A DNA stretch of 64,000 nucleotides from Runella aurantiaca. GTDB lineage: Bacteria > Bacteroidota > Bacteroidia > Cytophagales > Spirosomataceae. Location: contig NZ_QPIW01000010.1 of assembly GCF_003339505.1 (NCBI RefSeq), positions 170,038-234,037 on the forward strand. Reading direction: 5' to 3'. The position numbers and the translations under genes are program-made. The notes below the pieces were generated by a model, which worked only from the letters and a program-made list of their open reading frames with translations, did not search any database and was not told the DNA's origin. Below are positions 51,499 through 60,000 of this stretch, one piece after another (position 1 is the first letter of the stretch; every line of letters starts with the position of its first letter).

Positions 51499-52457
51499 TT
51501 TTCGCTTTCTGAGGTGTTTTGTGAATACTTTTTTGCCAATTTTCGGATATCATAGCTAAACTCAATGAATTGTTCTTCCCAATGCTCGGCGCTTTGGGGC
51601 GTGTATGGATAAAAGCCTTGGGCATTGCTCACGCCCTTGGCCCCGGAGGCTACCAATTCTTCCATCAATTTTGGGGCTTGGGTTGCGTTGCTGAGTTCTG
51701 GAAAGAGGTCTTTCATCACGGTCAGATACGCCGGAATACCCGTCAAATCCATAAAGCGAAACGGCCCCGCAAACGTAATCCAATAGCCCAAATCATTGCG
51801 CAGGGAGCGGTCCACGTCTTCCATGGTAGCGTAGCCGTTTTCGACCAAATGAAATGCTTCGCGCAGCATCGCGTACATGATGCGGTTGGTGATAAAACCA
51901 CGAATGTCTTTTTTGAGCAACGAAGGTTCTTTCCCCCAACTTTCGGCCAAAGCCACGATTTGATAAGCGTATTGGATGTCTGACTCATTTCCGCAAATCA
52001 CTTCCATGAACCGCGTAATATGTGCCGGCTCGGCCCAGTGGATTCCCAAAACACGCTCGGGATGTTGGAGCCCGCTTTGCAGTACCGTAACGGGAATCGC
52101 CGAAGTATTGCTGCCGATAATGGCCGTGGGAGAGAGCACCGTTTCGAGTTTGTGATAGACGCTTTTTTTCTCGTCAATGTTTTCGGTAATGGATTCAATC
52201 ACCACTTCATGGTCACGCAACAGCGCTACGTTATCTGTAATGATGTGGCGTTCTAATACAACTTCTGGCGTTTCCGTTAAAATCCCTTCGTCGTAGAGTT
52301 GTTTCAAAAAACCATTGATTCGGGTATGTGCTTCATCGGCAATGGAAATCTCTTTGACCAACGACGTTACCTCATACCCTGCTGCCAAAATGCAGGTAGC
52401 AATGCTGCTGCCCATCAGGCCCAACCCTACCGTACCGATACGTATTTTATTTGCCAT
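51495..52457 (-). CDS. 3-hydroxyacyl-CoA-dehydrogenase-like NAD-dependent dehydrogenase
   Basis: ATG 52457 gives 320 residues (MANKIRIGTVGLGLMGSSIATCILAAGYEV) and overlaps the RidA gene by 11 nt. A Rossmann domain (GxGxxGxxIA), VIESITENIDEKKSVYHKLE, SNTSAIPV, and GIHWAEPAHITRFMEVI with the catalytic His followed by Trp instead of Phe, are visible. The C-terminal helical domain contains GFITNRIMYAMLREAFHLVENGYATMEDVDRSL. It is the stand-alone short form (FadB needs the hydratase half), as in 3-hydroxybutyryl-CoA or L-gulonate 3-dehydrogenases. In this setting a sugar-acid substrate is plausible. Confidence 0.9.
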   Translation of the reverse strand: MANKIRIGTVGLGLMGSSIATCILAAGYEVTSLVKEISIADEAHTRINGFLKQLYDEGILTETPEVVLERHIITDNVALLRDHEVVIESITENIDEKKSVYHKLETVLSPTAIIGSNTSAIPVTVLQSGLQHPERVLGIHWAEPAHITRFMEVICGNESDIQYAYQIVALAESWGKEPSLLKKDIRGFITNRIMYAMLREAFHLVENGYATMEDVDRSLRNDLGYWITFAGPFRFMDLTGIPAYLTVMKDLFPELSNATQAPKLMEELVASGAKGVSNAQGFYPYTPQSAEHWEEQFIEFSYDIRKLAKKYSQNTSESEK

Positions 52458-52845
52458 TCTCTTTAGAAATAATCGCAATTGCGTCAATTTCAATCTTTAT
52501 CCCATCCGACAACACCGACTGCACCGTAGTACGAGCAGGCTTAACGCCCTTGAAAAAGGACGCGTAAGCGGCATCATAGCGGTCAAAATCGTTGATATCT
52601 TCCAAATGAGTCGTGCATTTGACTATATCATCAATCGTACCTCCGGCCGCTTCGACTACTTTTTGAATATGCGACAACGTCAGCAAGGTTTCTTCTTCTA
52701 TGGTACCGTGAATGACCTCACCCGTAGCCAAATCCAACGGCCCCTGCCCGCTGATAAACAGCCACTCTCCAACCAATACGCCCGCTGAATACGCTCCCGT
52801 GTTGGCGGCTTTGTCAGGATGTTTTATTTCGATTTTCTTTGACAT
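52447..52845 (-). CDS. RidA/YjgF-family enamine/imine deaminase
   Basis: The 132-residue protein carries the chorismate-mutase-like trimer fold of the Rid family: PDKAANTGAYSAGVLVGEWLFISGQGPLD, EETLLTLSHIQKVVEAAGGTIDDIVKCTTHLEDINDFDRYDAAYASFF, and VKPARTTVQSVL with the conserved Arg that binds the carboxylate. It hydrolyses reactive 2-aminoacrylate-like enamines to ketoacids. It heads the central operon and its stop overlaps the next gene. RidA is rare in plain sugar operons, which suggests that this pathway generates an enamine or imine, e.g. from an amino-sugar acid. A gap with a repeat (52895-52981) precedes it. Confidence 0.95.
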   Translation of the reverse strand: MSKKIEIKHPDKAANTGAYSAGVLVGEWLFISGQGPLDLATGEVIHGTIEEETLLTLSHIQKVVEAAGGTIDDIVKCTTHLEDINDFDRYDAAYASFFKGVKPARTTVQSVLSDGIKIEIDAIAIISKENGK

Positions 52846-52894
52846 AACTTACTAACAATCAATCTATTAAAAAAACAAACACAAGCATTATTTT

Positions 52895-52981
52895 ACCACA
52901 AAGTCCTCAAAGAAAAGCGCTAAGTGCACAAATGGAGTTTACTTTGGGTTCTTTGTGTAAAACCTTAATGTCCTTTGTGGT
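52895..52981. repeat. Dispersed repeat with ACCACAAAG ends
   Basis: ACCACAAAG (52895-52903) and CTTTGTGGT (52973-52981) form the perfect ends; inside are CTCAAAGAAAAGCGC and TTCTTTGTG, a weaker mirrored set. The right end includes the last base pair of the creatininase-family stop codon (52981). A partial relative is at 63782-63820. The family is very common between genes in Bacteroidota. Confidence 0.7.
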
Positions 52982-53769
52982 TAAACAAACCGCTCCGACA
53001 ACGGCCAATTTTTGAACGACTCAATAAAGTTCACCAGGGCTTTTACAGCGTGGTCAACCAAGTGCTTGCCTTTTTCGGCCGTGCCGAGTTGCGGCTCACC
53101 GCTGCTGCCGTTGCTCGAAATGAATTCCGTTTGCTTAAAGACCGTCACCCCTCGATACGGCTCGTCATCTTCCCACGGAATGTAGCCGTTGCTTTCTGGG
53201 CGTTGGGCTCGCTCTACTCGGTCCATCCATACTTTATCCGCAAACAGATGCAGCATCATACTGGTCTCGTATTCACAGGCATGGCTGAGTGCCGGGCTTT
53301 GCATGGGAGGCTCTCCTGCAAAGGCTTTTCCGCCCACTTCCCAATACGTCGCCAGGGCAATCGTTGGCTGGTGAGTTACGTCAAAACGTTTGCTCAATAC
53401 CGCCAACGCCTGTTTTGCAGGAGTGATATTCCCTCCGTGGCCATTGAGTAAAATAATTTTTTTAAAACCGCTGATTACCAATGAGTTTACCAAATCAATC
53501 AGCACTTGTGTGTACAATTCGGGGGCAATGCTGATGGTACCTCCAAAAGATAAATGATGATGGCTCGACCCAAACGGCAACGTCGGACAAAGCAACACCG
53601 CATCGGGTAATTTTTTTTCTATCTGCTGAGCAACCTGAGTTACTATATCGGTATCGGTCGACACCGACAAATGTGGTCCGTGCTGTTCTATGGCTCCCAG
53701 AGGTAAGATAATTATTTTGTCTTTTGCTGCCCGATTGAGGTCAGCATAGGTGGAGGCATAAAACAGCAT
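52981..53769 (-). CDS. Creatininase-family amidohydrolase
   Basis: The 262-residue enzyme has the full metal site of the family: LGAIEQHGPHLSVSTDTDI (Glu28, His30, Asp near 39-41), LLNGHGGN (His111) and SHACEYETSMML (Glu). The family hydrolyses cyclic or linear amides such as creatinine, formamidopyrimidine precursors and mycofactocin peptide. Here it stands between the SusC/SusD pair and the RidA operon, all on the same strand, so amide cleavage of an imported compound, or of a lactam intermediate, is the likely task. The C-terminal end VNFIESFKNWPLSERFV is polar. The stop overlaps a dispersed repeat. Confidence 0.92.
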   Translation of the reverse strand: MLFYASTYADLNRAAKDKIIILPLGAIEQHGPHLSVSTDTDIVTQVAQQIEKKLPDAVLLCPTLPFGSSHHHLSFGGTISIAPELYTQVLIDLVNSLVISGFKKIILLNGHGGNITPAKQALAVLSKRFDVTHQPTIALATYWEVGGKAFAGEPPMQSPALSHACEYETSMMLHLFADKVWMDRVERAQRPESNGYIPWEDDEPYRGVTVFKQTEFISSNGSSGEPQLGTAEKGKHLVDHAVKALVNFIESFKNWPLSERFV

Positions 53770-53816
53770 ACTTTATAAGTTTAGGACCGCACTAAATATA
53801 GTTTTTTTTGATAATT

Positions 53817-53866
53817 TCTTTGCCATCCCGAAAAAGGATTTCTTCCAAATCTGGAATGACAAAGAA
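53817..53866. repeat. Imperfect inverted repeat between SusD and creatininase genes
   Basis: TTCTTTGCCAT (53817-53827) mirrors ATGACAAAGAA (53856-53866) with one mismatch, plus CCC/GGA pairing. It resembles the TCATTCC/GGAATGA dispersed palindromes of this phylum. It could end the SusC/SusD message (no T-run is visible). The rest of 53770-53910 shows nothing. Confidence 0.5.
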
Positions 53867-53910
53867 TTCTAATAACTGGTGTGAATACTAACTGTTCATT
53901 TATCTATAAC

Positions 53911-55698
53911 CTAATAATTTGGATTCTGCTTCAGGACAGAATTACCGTCTACCACACTCAAATCAATCTGTGCCTGCGGAATGGGGTACAATTCGCTTTT
54001 CCCTTTCTTAAACGTCGCACCTTTCATGTACGTAAAGTCGTAGCCGGGTATAGATGTTTCGTGCTTTACGTACGCATTCAGGGTGTTGGCCATGTAGCCC
54101 GTTCCATTGTCCCAACGGCGCAGATCAAAGAAGCGGTGGCCTTCCATGCCAAATTCGATTTTACGCTCAAAACGAACGGCTTCGCGGGCAAACTCCTTGC
54201 CCTTGGCTGCAAATTCTGTAGTGTACAAACCTACTTTATAATTGGCCGCTGGCTCATTGGTAAAGCCTTTCAACGGACCGGTGTTGTCTACGTATTTTTT
54301 CACCCATCCTGCCGGATTCGCTGCCCGGGCACGTACTCGGTTCACATATTCCTGCGCTTTTGCCAAACTTCCGATTTCAACCTCCACTTCCGCCGCCCAC
54401 AGCAACACATCGGCAAAACGAATCATGGTGTAATTGTTGGACGTCCAACGCGAAGAAGACGAAGTGGTTGCCGCCGCTGCCTGGTAGTAAATACTTTTGA
54501 TAGGGCTATAGGGTCCCGCCACCGCCTGAACGCGAATCCACGCTTTGCCCGGGTGCAACCCCCAATCCAAATAAGGAATTCCGCGACGCCCCACCGTCCA
54601 GTCAAGGCGCGCATCCAATGTACCCGTGTAAGGCGCAAACGGCGTGCTGCTTTCGATGCCTTGGTCATTTTTAACGTCTGAATCATTGAAGGTATCCAAC
54701 AATGGCAAACCTGTTTCGGCATCCGTTTTAAACGAATTCACTAAGCTGAAAGAAGGTTGGTACGCTCCGCAGCAGGTAGCGGGCCCGCCCATCGGGAAGT
54801 TGAGCGCATCGCCGTAGTTTCCGTTTTGGAACGATTCCGTAATTGACATCTGTACTGCAAAGACCGACTCAGGGCCGTTCTTTTTGGAAGGGTTGAAGTT
54901 GTCGGCATAATTAACCAACGCGTATTTTGCACCCGAAGACGTCACGCCATTGGCAATGATCTCTTCCAATACGGGTTTAGCGTCCGTGTATTTGTCTTGG
55001 AATAAATAGGTTTTGGCCAAAAATGCTTTTGCTGCCCAGCTATTGGCCCGGCCTACTTCCGTTTTGGTGGCGCTTAAGTTTTCGGCGGCAAATTTGAAAT
55101 CGGCTTCGATTTTCGGCCAAACGGGCGTTGTATTGCTTACGTTATAATTTCCGTTGGAATAACTGACGTTTTCATCCAAATACGGCACATTTTCCCACAT
55201 TTTGGCCGCTTCCAAATGATACACTGCCCGCAAAAAGATGGCCTCGGCTTTGATCTGTTTGGCTTCTTCGGCCGACATTGATACATCTGTCGTTTTGGCT
55301 AAAACCCGCAATACGTCGTTGGCGCGTTGAACACCCGCGTACAACACCATCCATTTATTGTTGAACGGCAACATCGACGCGTCATAGTTGTAACTTTCAA
55401 CCGCTTCCATCGGTGGCAAAGCCGAGGCCTGCGTACCGGTGTGGGCATCGTCGGAGGTCACGCCTCCAAAGATCCAGTTGCTGACACCCACAAAATAATA
55501 AGTCGTATTGGGTACACCCCAGCCGTCGAGCAGCGAATACGCCCCCGTCAGGAGACCTTTCACCCCTGCTTTGTTGGTCAGGGTGGCTTCACTCGTAGAG
55601 CCCAACGCTCCGATTTCGAGGTAATCTTCTTTGCAGGAGTTGGTGGTCGTTACCAACGCCAAACAGGCTATGAATAGGAGATAATTAAATCGTTTCAT
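53911..55698 (-). CDS. SusD/RagB-like nutrient-binding lipoprotein
   Basis: ATG 55698 (MKRFNYLLFIACLALVTTTNSCKEDYLE) gives 595 residues with lipobox TNSC; ATG 55707 adds three residues. The CKEDYLEIGALGSTSEATLTNKAGVKGLLTGAYSLLDG start, RANDVLRVLAKTTDVSMSAEEAKQIKAEAIFLRAVYHLEAAKMWENVPYLD helical region and the C-terminal ELYPIPQAQIDLS end fit SusD/RagB of the classic type. It is the surface lid for the SusC protein encoded 14 nt upstream. It is larger than many SusD proteins; the loop with DNTGPLKGFTNEPAANYK may be ligand-specific. Confidence 0.94.
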   Translation of the reverse strand: MKRFNYLLFIACLALVTTTNSCKEDYLEIGALGSTSEATLTNKAGVKGLLTGAYSLLDGWGVPNTTYYFVGVSNWIFGGVTSDDAHTGTQASALPPMEAVESYNYDASMLPFNNKWMVLYAGVQRANDVLRVLAKTTDVSMSAEEAKQIKAEAIFLRAVYHLEAAKMWENVPYLDENVSYSNGNYNVSNTTPVWPKIEADFKFAAENLSATKTEVGRANSWAAKAFLAKTYLFQDKYTDAKPVLEEIIANGVTSSGAKYALVNYADNFNPSKKNGPESVFAVQMSITESFQNGNYGDALNFPMGGPATCCGAYQPSFSLVNSFKTDAETGLPLLDTFNDSDVKNDQGIESSTPFAPYTGTLDARLDWTVGRRGIPYLDWGLHPGKAWIRVQAVAGPYSPIKSIYYQAAAATTSSSSRWTSNNYTMIRFADVLLWAAEVEVEIGSLAKAQEYVNRVRARAANPAGWVKKYVDNTGPLKGFTNEPAANYKVGLYTTEFAAKGKEFAREAVRFERKIEFGMEGHRFFDLRRWDNGTGYMANTLNAYVKHETSIPGYDFTYMKGATFKKGKSELYPIPQAQIDLSVVDGNSVLKQNPNY

Positions 55699-55712
55699 GT
55701 GAGTCAAAGTTT

Positions 55713-58700
55713 TTAGAAGGAGAGATTAAGTCCAAGGATGAAGTTCTTCTGGTTGTTGGGATAGTTGGCGTAATCAATCCCAAACGCCGAACTGTTCCCG
55801 CTCAATTCGGGGTCTAAGCCGGTGTATTTGGTCAGCGTAAACAAGTTGGCTCCCTGTGCGTACACCCGCAGCTTGTTCATTCCGAATTTTTTCAGAACGG
55901 CCGGTTGCACCGTGTAGCCTATCATCAACGAGCGCATTTTGAGGAACGAACCGTTTTCTACGTAAAATGAATTGGAAACGCCCGACGAACTGAACGAGCC
56001 CGTTGACTCAATTTTAGGAATCGAACTGTTCGGATTTTCGGGCGTCCAGGCATTGAGCAGGTCATTGCTTTTGGCCCCTACGTAGGTACTGAAAAAGTGC
56101 GTAAATGACCGAATGGTATTGTAGATTTCGTTACCCTGCGAGCCGTACAGAATCGTGGAGAAATCAAAGTTGCGGTAGGTTACGCCCAAATTGACACCAT
56201 AGGTAAAGTCAGGGTTGGGACTGCCAAGGAATGTACGGTCGGTAGCGTCGATTTTATTGTCGCCGTTGATATCCGCATACTTAAAACGACCGGGAGCAGC
56301 GCCGCTTTGGGTAGGAGACGCCGTTACTTCGGCATCATTTTTGAAAATACCCAGCACCTGATACCCAAAATAAGAGCTTACCGGCTGACCCACCTGATTT
56401 CTGACCACATTCCCCAAATTTTGGGTATTGGCAACGTCAAAATAGCCCGGTCCGGGAATGCTTACTACTTCGTTTTTGTAGGTCGTGATGTTGGCACCGA
56501 TATTGAATTTGAGACTTGGGTTGATGGTTTGACGATAGTTGAGTGCCAAATCCACCCCTTTATTTTGAATGTCACCAATGTTGACCGTCGGAGCCGTGGC
56601 ACCGCCCGCCGTGGCGGGGAGAGGCTGGGTAAATAACAGTCCATTGATGGATTTTTGGTAATATTCAAACGAAATGTCCAGTTTGTTGTTCAAAATGGTA
56701 GCGTCTAATCCAGCATTGGTCACGATATTTTCTTCCCAACCCGTATTTGGGTTTCCGATGCTGGTTTGCGCAAAACCCTGCGCCAATGAACCATTACCGC
56801 CAATGTCATAATAGGCATTGGCAAATGTTCCGCCAAAGAGAGTATAGGCATTTTGCGGACTTACGTTGTTTTGCGATCCCAATACACCGTAGCTGGCTCT
56901 CAGTTTCAACTCATTCAACCAAGTCACATCCTTCAAAAACTCTTCGCCCGACAAGCGCCAGCCCAGAGATACCGATGGGAAGGTTCCGTAACGGCGGTTA
57001 GACCCAAAGCGCGATGAACCATCACGACGCACCGTCACGCCCACTAAGTATTTGTCATTGTAGGCATAATCCAAACGACTGAAAACCGAAAACAGCGTGT
57101 TGTTGTATGCGCTGCTGGCGTTGGTAATGTTGATGGTTCCATTGGAAAGACTCAAGTAGTCAAAATTGGTGGAAAACAGTCGGCTGGCCGAGCCGATCAT
57201 GTAGCGTCCGTAGTTGCGAATGGCTTCCGAACCGACGATTACTTTCAGGGTATGTTTGCCAAACGCGTTGGTGTACGAAAGTGTGTTCGTCCACATGGTA
57301 TTGCTGTTGTACAACGCAATTTCCGAGAAGGTGTTGGGGTTCGTATTTCCTTCGGAATTGTTATAAGGGGTAAAGGTAAAGTTGGTAGCGTACTGATTAT
57401 CAATACTTCCGCCAAAACTCGTGCGGGCCGTAAAATGCTTTAGGAAATCCACTTCTGCATACACATTTCCTACCGCATTCCACGCGTTGGTTTTGTTATT
57501 GATGGTGTTCATCTGCACCGCTACTGGATTGGAGGAACTCCCCAACTCGGGACCGGCGAAGGTTCCTCCGTAGTTGCCTTTGATGTCATACACGGGAATG
57601 GTCGGCATGGCGCGGTAAGTCCAGGCAATGGGGTTACCGGTGCTCAAGTTGTCAAAGCCGGGGTTTTTCTTGTAGAAAATATACAGATTTTCCCCAATCC
57701 GAATGTTGTTTTTAACTTTAAACTGCGTGTTTATTCTGGCCGAATAACGCTCAAGGTAGCTTTTCAGCATTGTCCCCTGTTGGTTAAAATACCCCAACGA
57801 AACCATGTAATTAGACTTGTCGGTCCCGCCGCTTGCGGTGAGGTTATGGCTGGTCATGGGTGCATTTTGGAATAATTCATGAAACCAATCGGTCCCTGTT
57901 TTGTTGACAGATTGAATCAGGTAATTGGCTCCGGGATTGGCCGCGTCAAAATTATACTTGGAAGCATCAACGGCCGGGCTGCCGGCATTGCCCACACCCG
58001 TGGCACCCGGGCCTCTATACGTAAAGTCGGGAAGGCCATTTTGAAATAGCCCCGTGCTTGGATAAGCCACTTTGGTCAAACGGGCAAAATCCTGCGAGTT
58101 AAGCAAATTGAAGACATTGCCCGACAACGGCTGTTGATTGCCGAAGTAGGCATCGTACGAAATAACCGGTTGTCCTGACTTACCTTTTTTGGTAGTTACT
58201 ACAATTACGCCGTTAGACCCGCGAACTCCGTAAATGGCGGCCGCGCCCGCGTCTTTCAGCACCTGAATGGATTCCACATCATCGGCACTTACGTCGTTGA
58301 GTTCGGCCTGCACACCATCCACCAACACCAAGGGTTGCGTATTTCCGAAGGAAGTAATGCCCCGCACAAAAATATTGCTCGGACTTCCCGGCGCTCCCGA
58401 ACTCAGCACCGTTACGCCAGCTGCCTGACCTTGAAGGGCTTGCACCGCCGAACCCGCAGGAATTGACTTCAGTGCTTTCACATCAACGACCGATACGGAG
58501 CCTGTAATGTCCTTTTTTCGTTCCGACGAATAACCCGTCACCACCACTTCGCCGAGCGTAGTTGCCGACGGCGTCAGCGAGATGTTAAAGGTTGTTTGGT
58601 TGCCTACCGGAATTTCCTGAAGCTGGTATCCAATGTAAGAAACGACCAATACCGCATTGGGGCCAACTGACAACTTAAAGGTCCCGTCGGCGGCTGTAAT

Positions 58701-58877
58701 GGCACCGTTTGTGGTATTTCCTTTGATCAAAACGGAAGCGCCCGCAATGGGTTGCGAGTCGTCTGCACCCACGACTTTCCCCGAGATGGAAGTCTGAGCG
58801 TACACCGCAATGGACGTAAGCAGGCAAAGCAATAGCAAGCTTACCCCTTTTTTTCGGAGTAGGAAAAAGTTGTTCAT
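55713..58877 (-). CDS. SusC/RagA TonB-linked outer-membrane transporter
   Basis: The 1054-residue protein has a signal peptide (MNNFFLLRKKGVSLLLLCLLTSIAVYAQ), a carboxypeptidase-D-like domain (SISGKVVGADDSQPIAGASVLIKG), TonB box region LGEVVVTGYSSERKKDITGSVS, a plug ending in SADDVESIQVLKDAGAAAIYGVRGSNGVIVVTTKKG and a barrel ending in KNFILGLNLSF. It forms the uptake complex with the SusD protein encoded next. Two TTTGTTTACAAA palindromes (59018-59029 and 59041-59052) lie ahead of the start, most likely bound by the GntR protein encoded just upstream. It is the first gene of the - strand catabolic array. Confidence 0.95.
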   Translation of the reverse strand: MNNFFLLRKKGVSLLLLCLLTSIAVYAQTSISGKVVGADDSQPIAGASVLIKGNTTNGAITAADGTFKLSVGPNAVLVVSYIGYQLQEIPVGNQTTFNISLTPSATTLGEVVVTGYSSERKKDITGSVSVVDVKALKSIPAGSAVQALQGQAAGVTVLSSGAPGSPSNIFVRGITSFGNTQPLVLVDGVQAELNDVSADDVESIQVLKDAGAAAIYGVRGSNGVIVVTTKKGKSGQPVISYDAYFGNQQPLSGNVFNLLNSQDFARLTKVAYPSTGLFQNGLPDFTYRGPGATGVGNAGSPAVDASKYNFDAANPGANYLIQSVNKTGTDWFHELFQNAPMTSHNLTASGGTDKSNYMVSLGYFNQQGTMLKSYLERYSARINTQFKVKNNIRIGENLYIFYKKNPGFDNLSTGNPIAWTYRAMPTIPVYDIKGNYGGTFAGPELGSSSNPVAVQMNTINNKTNAWNAVGNVYAEVDFLKHFTARTSFGGSIDNQYATNFTFTPYNNSEGNTNPNTFSEIALYNSNTMWTNTLSYTNAFGKHTLKVIVGSEAIRNYGRYMIGSASRLFSTNFDYLSLSNGTINITNASSAYNNTLFSVFSRLDYAYNDKYLVGVTVRRDGSSRFGSNRRYGTFPSVSLGWRLSGEEFLKDVTWLNELKLRASYGVLGSQNNVSPQNAYTLFGGTFANAYYDIGGNGSLAQGFAQTSIGNPNTGWEENIVTNAGLDATILNNKLDISFEYYQKSINGLLFTQPLPATAGGATAPTVNIGDIQNKGVDLALNYRQTINPSLKFNIGANITTYKNEVVSIPGPGYFDVANTQNLGNVVRNQVGQPVSSYFGYQVLGIFKNDAEVTASPTQSGAAPGRFKYADINGDNKIDATDRTFLGSPNPDFTYGVNLGVTYRNFDFSTILYGSQGNEIYNTIRSFTHFFSTYVGAKSNDLLNAWTPENPNSSIPKIESTGSFSSSGVSNSFYVENGSFLKMRSLMIGYTVQPAVLKKFGMNKLRVYAQGANLFTLTKYTGLDPELSGNSSAFGIDYANYPNNQKNFILGLNLSF

Positions 58878-59017
58878 GTCTAGATTGATGTTTAAGAAAA
58901 GCGTTACTACTGAATAGGGTTTATACGAATGTAATTTTAGTGAGTTGATTATTGAAGCTCAATTTACCGAAGGATAGTAGGTAATTCGATCATTATTACC
59001 TGACAATTTTTCGAAAA

Positions 59018-59052
59018 TTTGTTTACAAAGAAAGTATATTTTTGTAAACAAA
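59018..59052 (-). promoter_or_regulatory. Pair of GntR-type operators before susC
   Basis: TTTGTTTACAAA (59018-59029) and its complement TTTGTAAACAAA (59041-59052), centres 23 bp apart (about two helix turns). Each has half-sites TTTGT/ACAAA around a 2-bp centre, the form used by FCD-type GntR regulators. The - strand TTTG motifs inside the sites could be the -33 and -7 promoter parts, so binding would block transcription. Confidence 0.7.
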
Positions 59053-59148
59053 AAAAGTTGATTAAATTTTTTTTAGAAAAATAAAAAATGACCCACGCCA
59101 AATAACTGAGCCGAGACAGAACAGCCGTGCTTTTCAGGAAAAGAAAAA

Positions 59149-59175
59149 GCCCAAGATGCTGAACGCATCTTGGGC
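59149..59175 (-). terminator. Intrinsic terminator of gntR
   Basis: GCCCAAGATGC (59149-59159), loop TGAAC, GCATCTTGGGC (59165-59175); on the - strand it is followed by TTTTTCTTTTCC. It lies 30 nt after the gntR stop and separates it from susC, which therefore needs its own promoter. Confidence 0.88.
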
Positions 59176-59204
59176 CGGGCAAAGTAAATAAGGTGACAGA
59201 ATGT

Positions 59205-59843
59205 CTAATCCAACTCCAACGCCTCTACCTCTCCGCGCAGCAGATGCTTGGTGAGGGTTTCTTCGGCAAGCTGAACATCTTTTTCTTTAATGGCTTTCAA
59301 CAATTGGCGATGCTCCTGATCAGTAAGCTCATAATCATCCATGTGTGTTTGCGACTTTCCCAACTTTTGGTGAAAGAGCGGAATGTTGCTTATTTCGTAA
59401 ATATCCTTCAATTTATCGTTCTGTGCAGAATCAATAAGGGTTTCATGAAATTTAACATCTGCTTCGCAGGCTCCGCCAAAATAGCCCCTTTCCACCATCG
59501 AAGTGAAATCATTGCATATCTCTTCCAATTTCTGAATCCCTTTTTCGTCCATTTTTTGAATAGCCAGGCGAATAGCGCCTAATTCCAAAATTTCCCGCAA
59601 CTCACGAATTTGCCGAACATCTTCTGCACTCATTGACTTTACAAAATAGCCCCCCTTTTCTCCCGTCTCGATCAATTGCTCCCCCAGCAGTCGCGTCAAC
59701 GCTTCACGCACCGCCATGCGGTTTACATCCAACCGTTTAGCCCAAATATCCTCTTTCAATCTCGTGCCCGACACTAACTGATTTGACAGGATTTTTTTTC
59801 TTAGTTCTATATATACTTTATTGGCAAGCGAGTCTATCTTCAT
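59205..59843 (-). CDS. GntR-family transcriptional regulator, FCD (FadR) subfamily
   Basis: The 212-residue protein has a winged helix (about 5-68; VYIELRKKILSNQLVSGTRLKEDIWAKRLDVNRMAVREALTRLLGEQLIETGEKGGYFVKS) and an FCD effector domain (75-205; IRELREILELGAIRLAIQK, VKFHETLIDSAQNDKL, QEHRQLLKAIKEKDVQLAEETLTKHLL) with the His and Asp residues that usually bind a metal and an acidic ligand. FCD regulators sense sugar acids, organic acids and related molecules. Palindromes matching its operator type lie before its own start and before susC, suggesting autoregulation and control of uptake. The effector is likely an acid intermediate of this pathway. Confidence 0.94.
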   Translation of the reverse strand: MKIDSLANKVYIELRKKILSNQLVSGTRLKEDIWAKRLDVNRMAVREALTRLLGEQLIETGEKGGYFVKSMSAEDVRQIRELREILELGAIRLAIQKMDEKGIQKLEEICNDFTSMVERGYFGGACEADVKFHETLIDSAQNDKLKDIYEISNIPLFHQKLGKSQTHMDDYELTDQEHRQLLKAIKEKDVQLAEETLTKHLLRGEVEALELD

Positions 59844-59869
59844 TTTTTGTAATCAAATTTTATGCAAAA

Positions 59870-59881
59870 ATGTAAACAAAT
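59870..59881. promoter_or_regulatory. Third GntR-type operator, gntR / oxidoreductase divergent region
   Basis: ATGTAAACAAAT (59870-59881) matches TTTGTAAACAAA except at two outer positions, keeping the TGT/ACA core. It lies between the divergent gntR and oxidoreductase genes, overlapping the promoter space of the + strand gene. A shorter TTTGTAAAG follows at 59892-59900. Confidence 0.55.
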
Positions 59882-59887
59882 TTTAAC

Positions 59888-59895
59888 TAACTTTG
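59888..59895 (+). promoter_or_regulatory. Bacteroidota -7 element before Tat oxidoreductase
   Basis: TAACTTTG fits TAnnTTTG and sits seven bases after the putative operator at 59870-59881, so repressor and RNA polymerase would compete. The leader to ATG 60001 would be about 100 nt. No clean -33 TTTG. Confidence 0.5.
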
Positions 59896-60000
59896 TAAAG
59901 TTAAAAAAATAATCCTTCAAAATTTCCCGGCAGTAGTACAAAATGTCCTACTAAATATAGATATATTGATTGTCTATTCTTTAACTCTTACCATTTTGTC

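Noticed and set aside
53881..54681. 266-codon open frame on + opposite the SusD gene
   Set aside because: Antisense shadow of a well-identified SusD coding region; no promoter or ribosome site, and composition is unlike any real neighbour.
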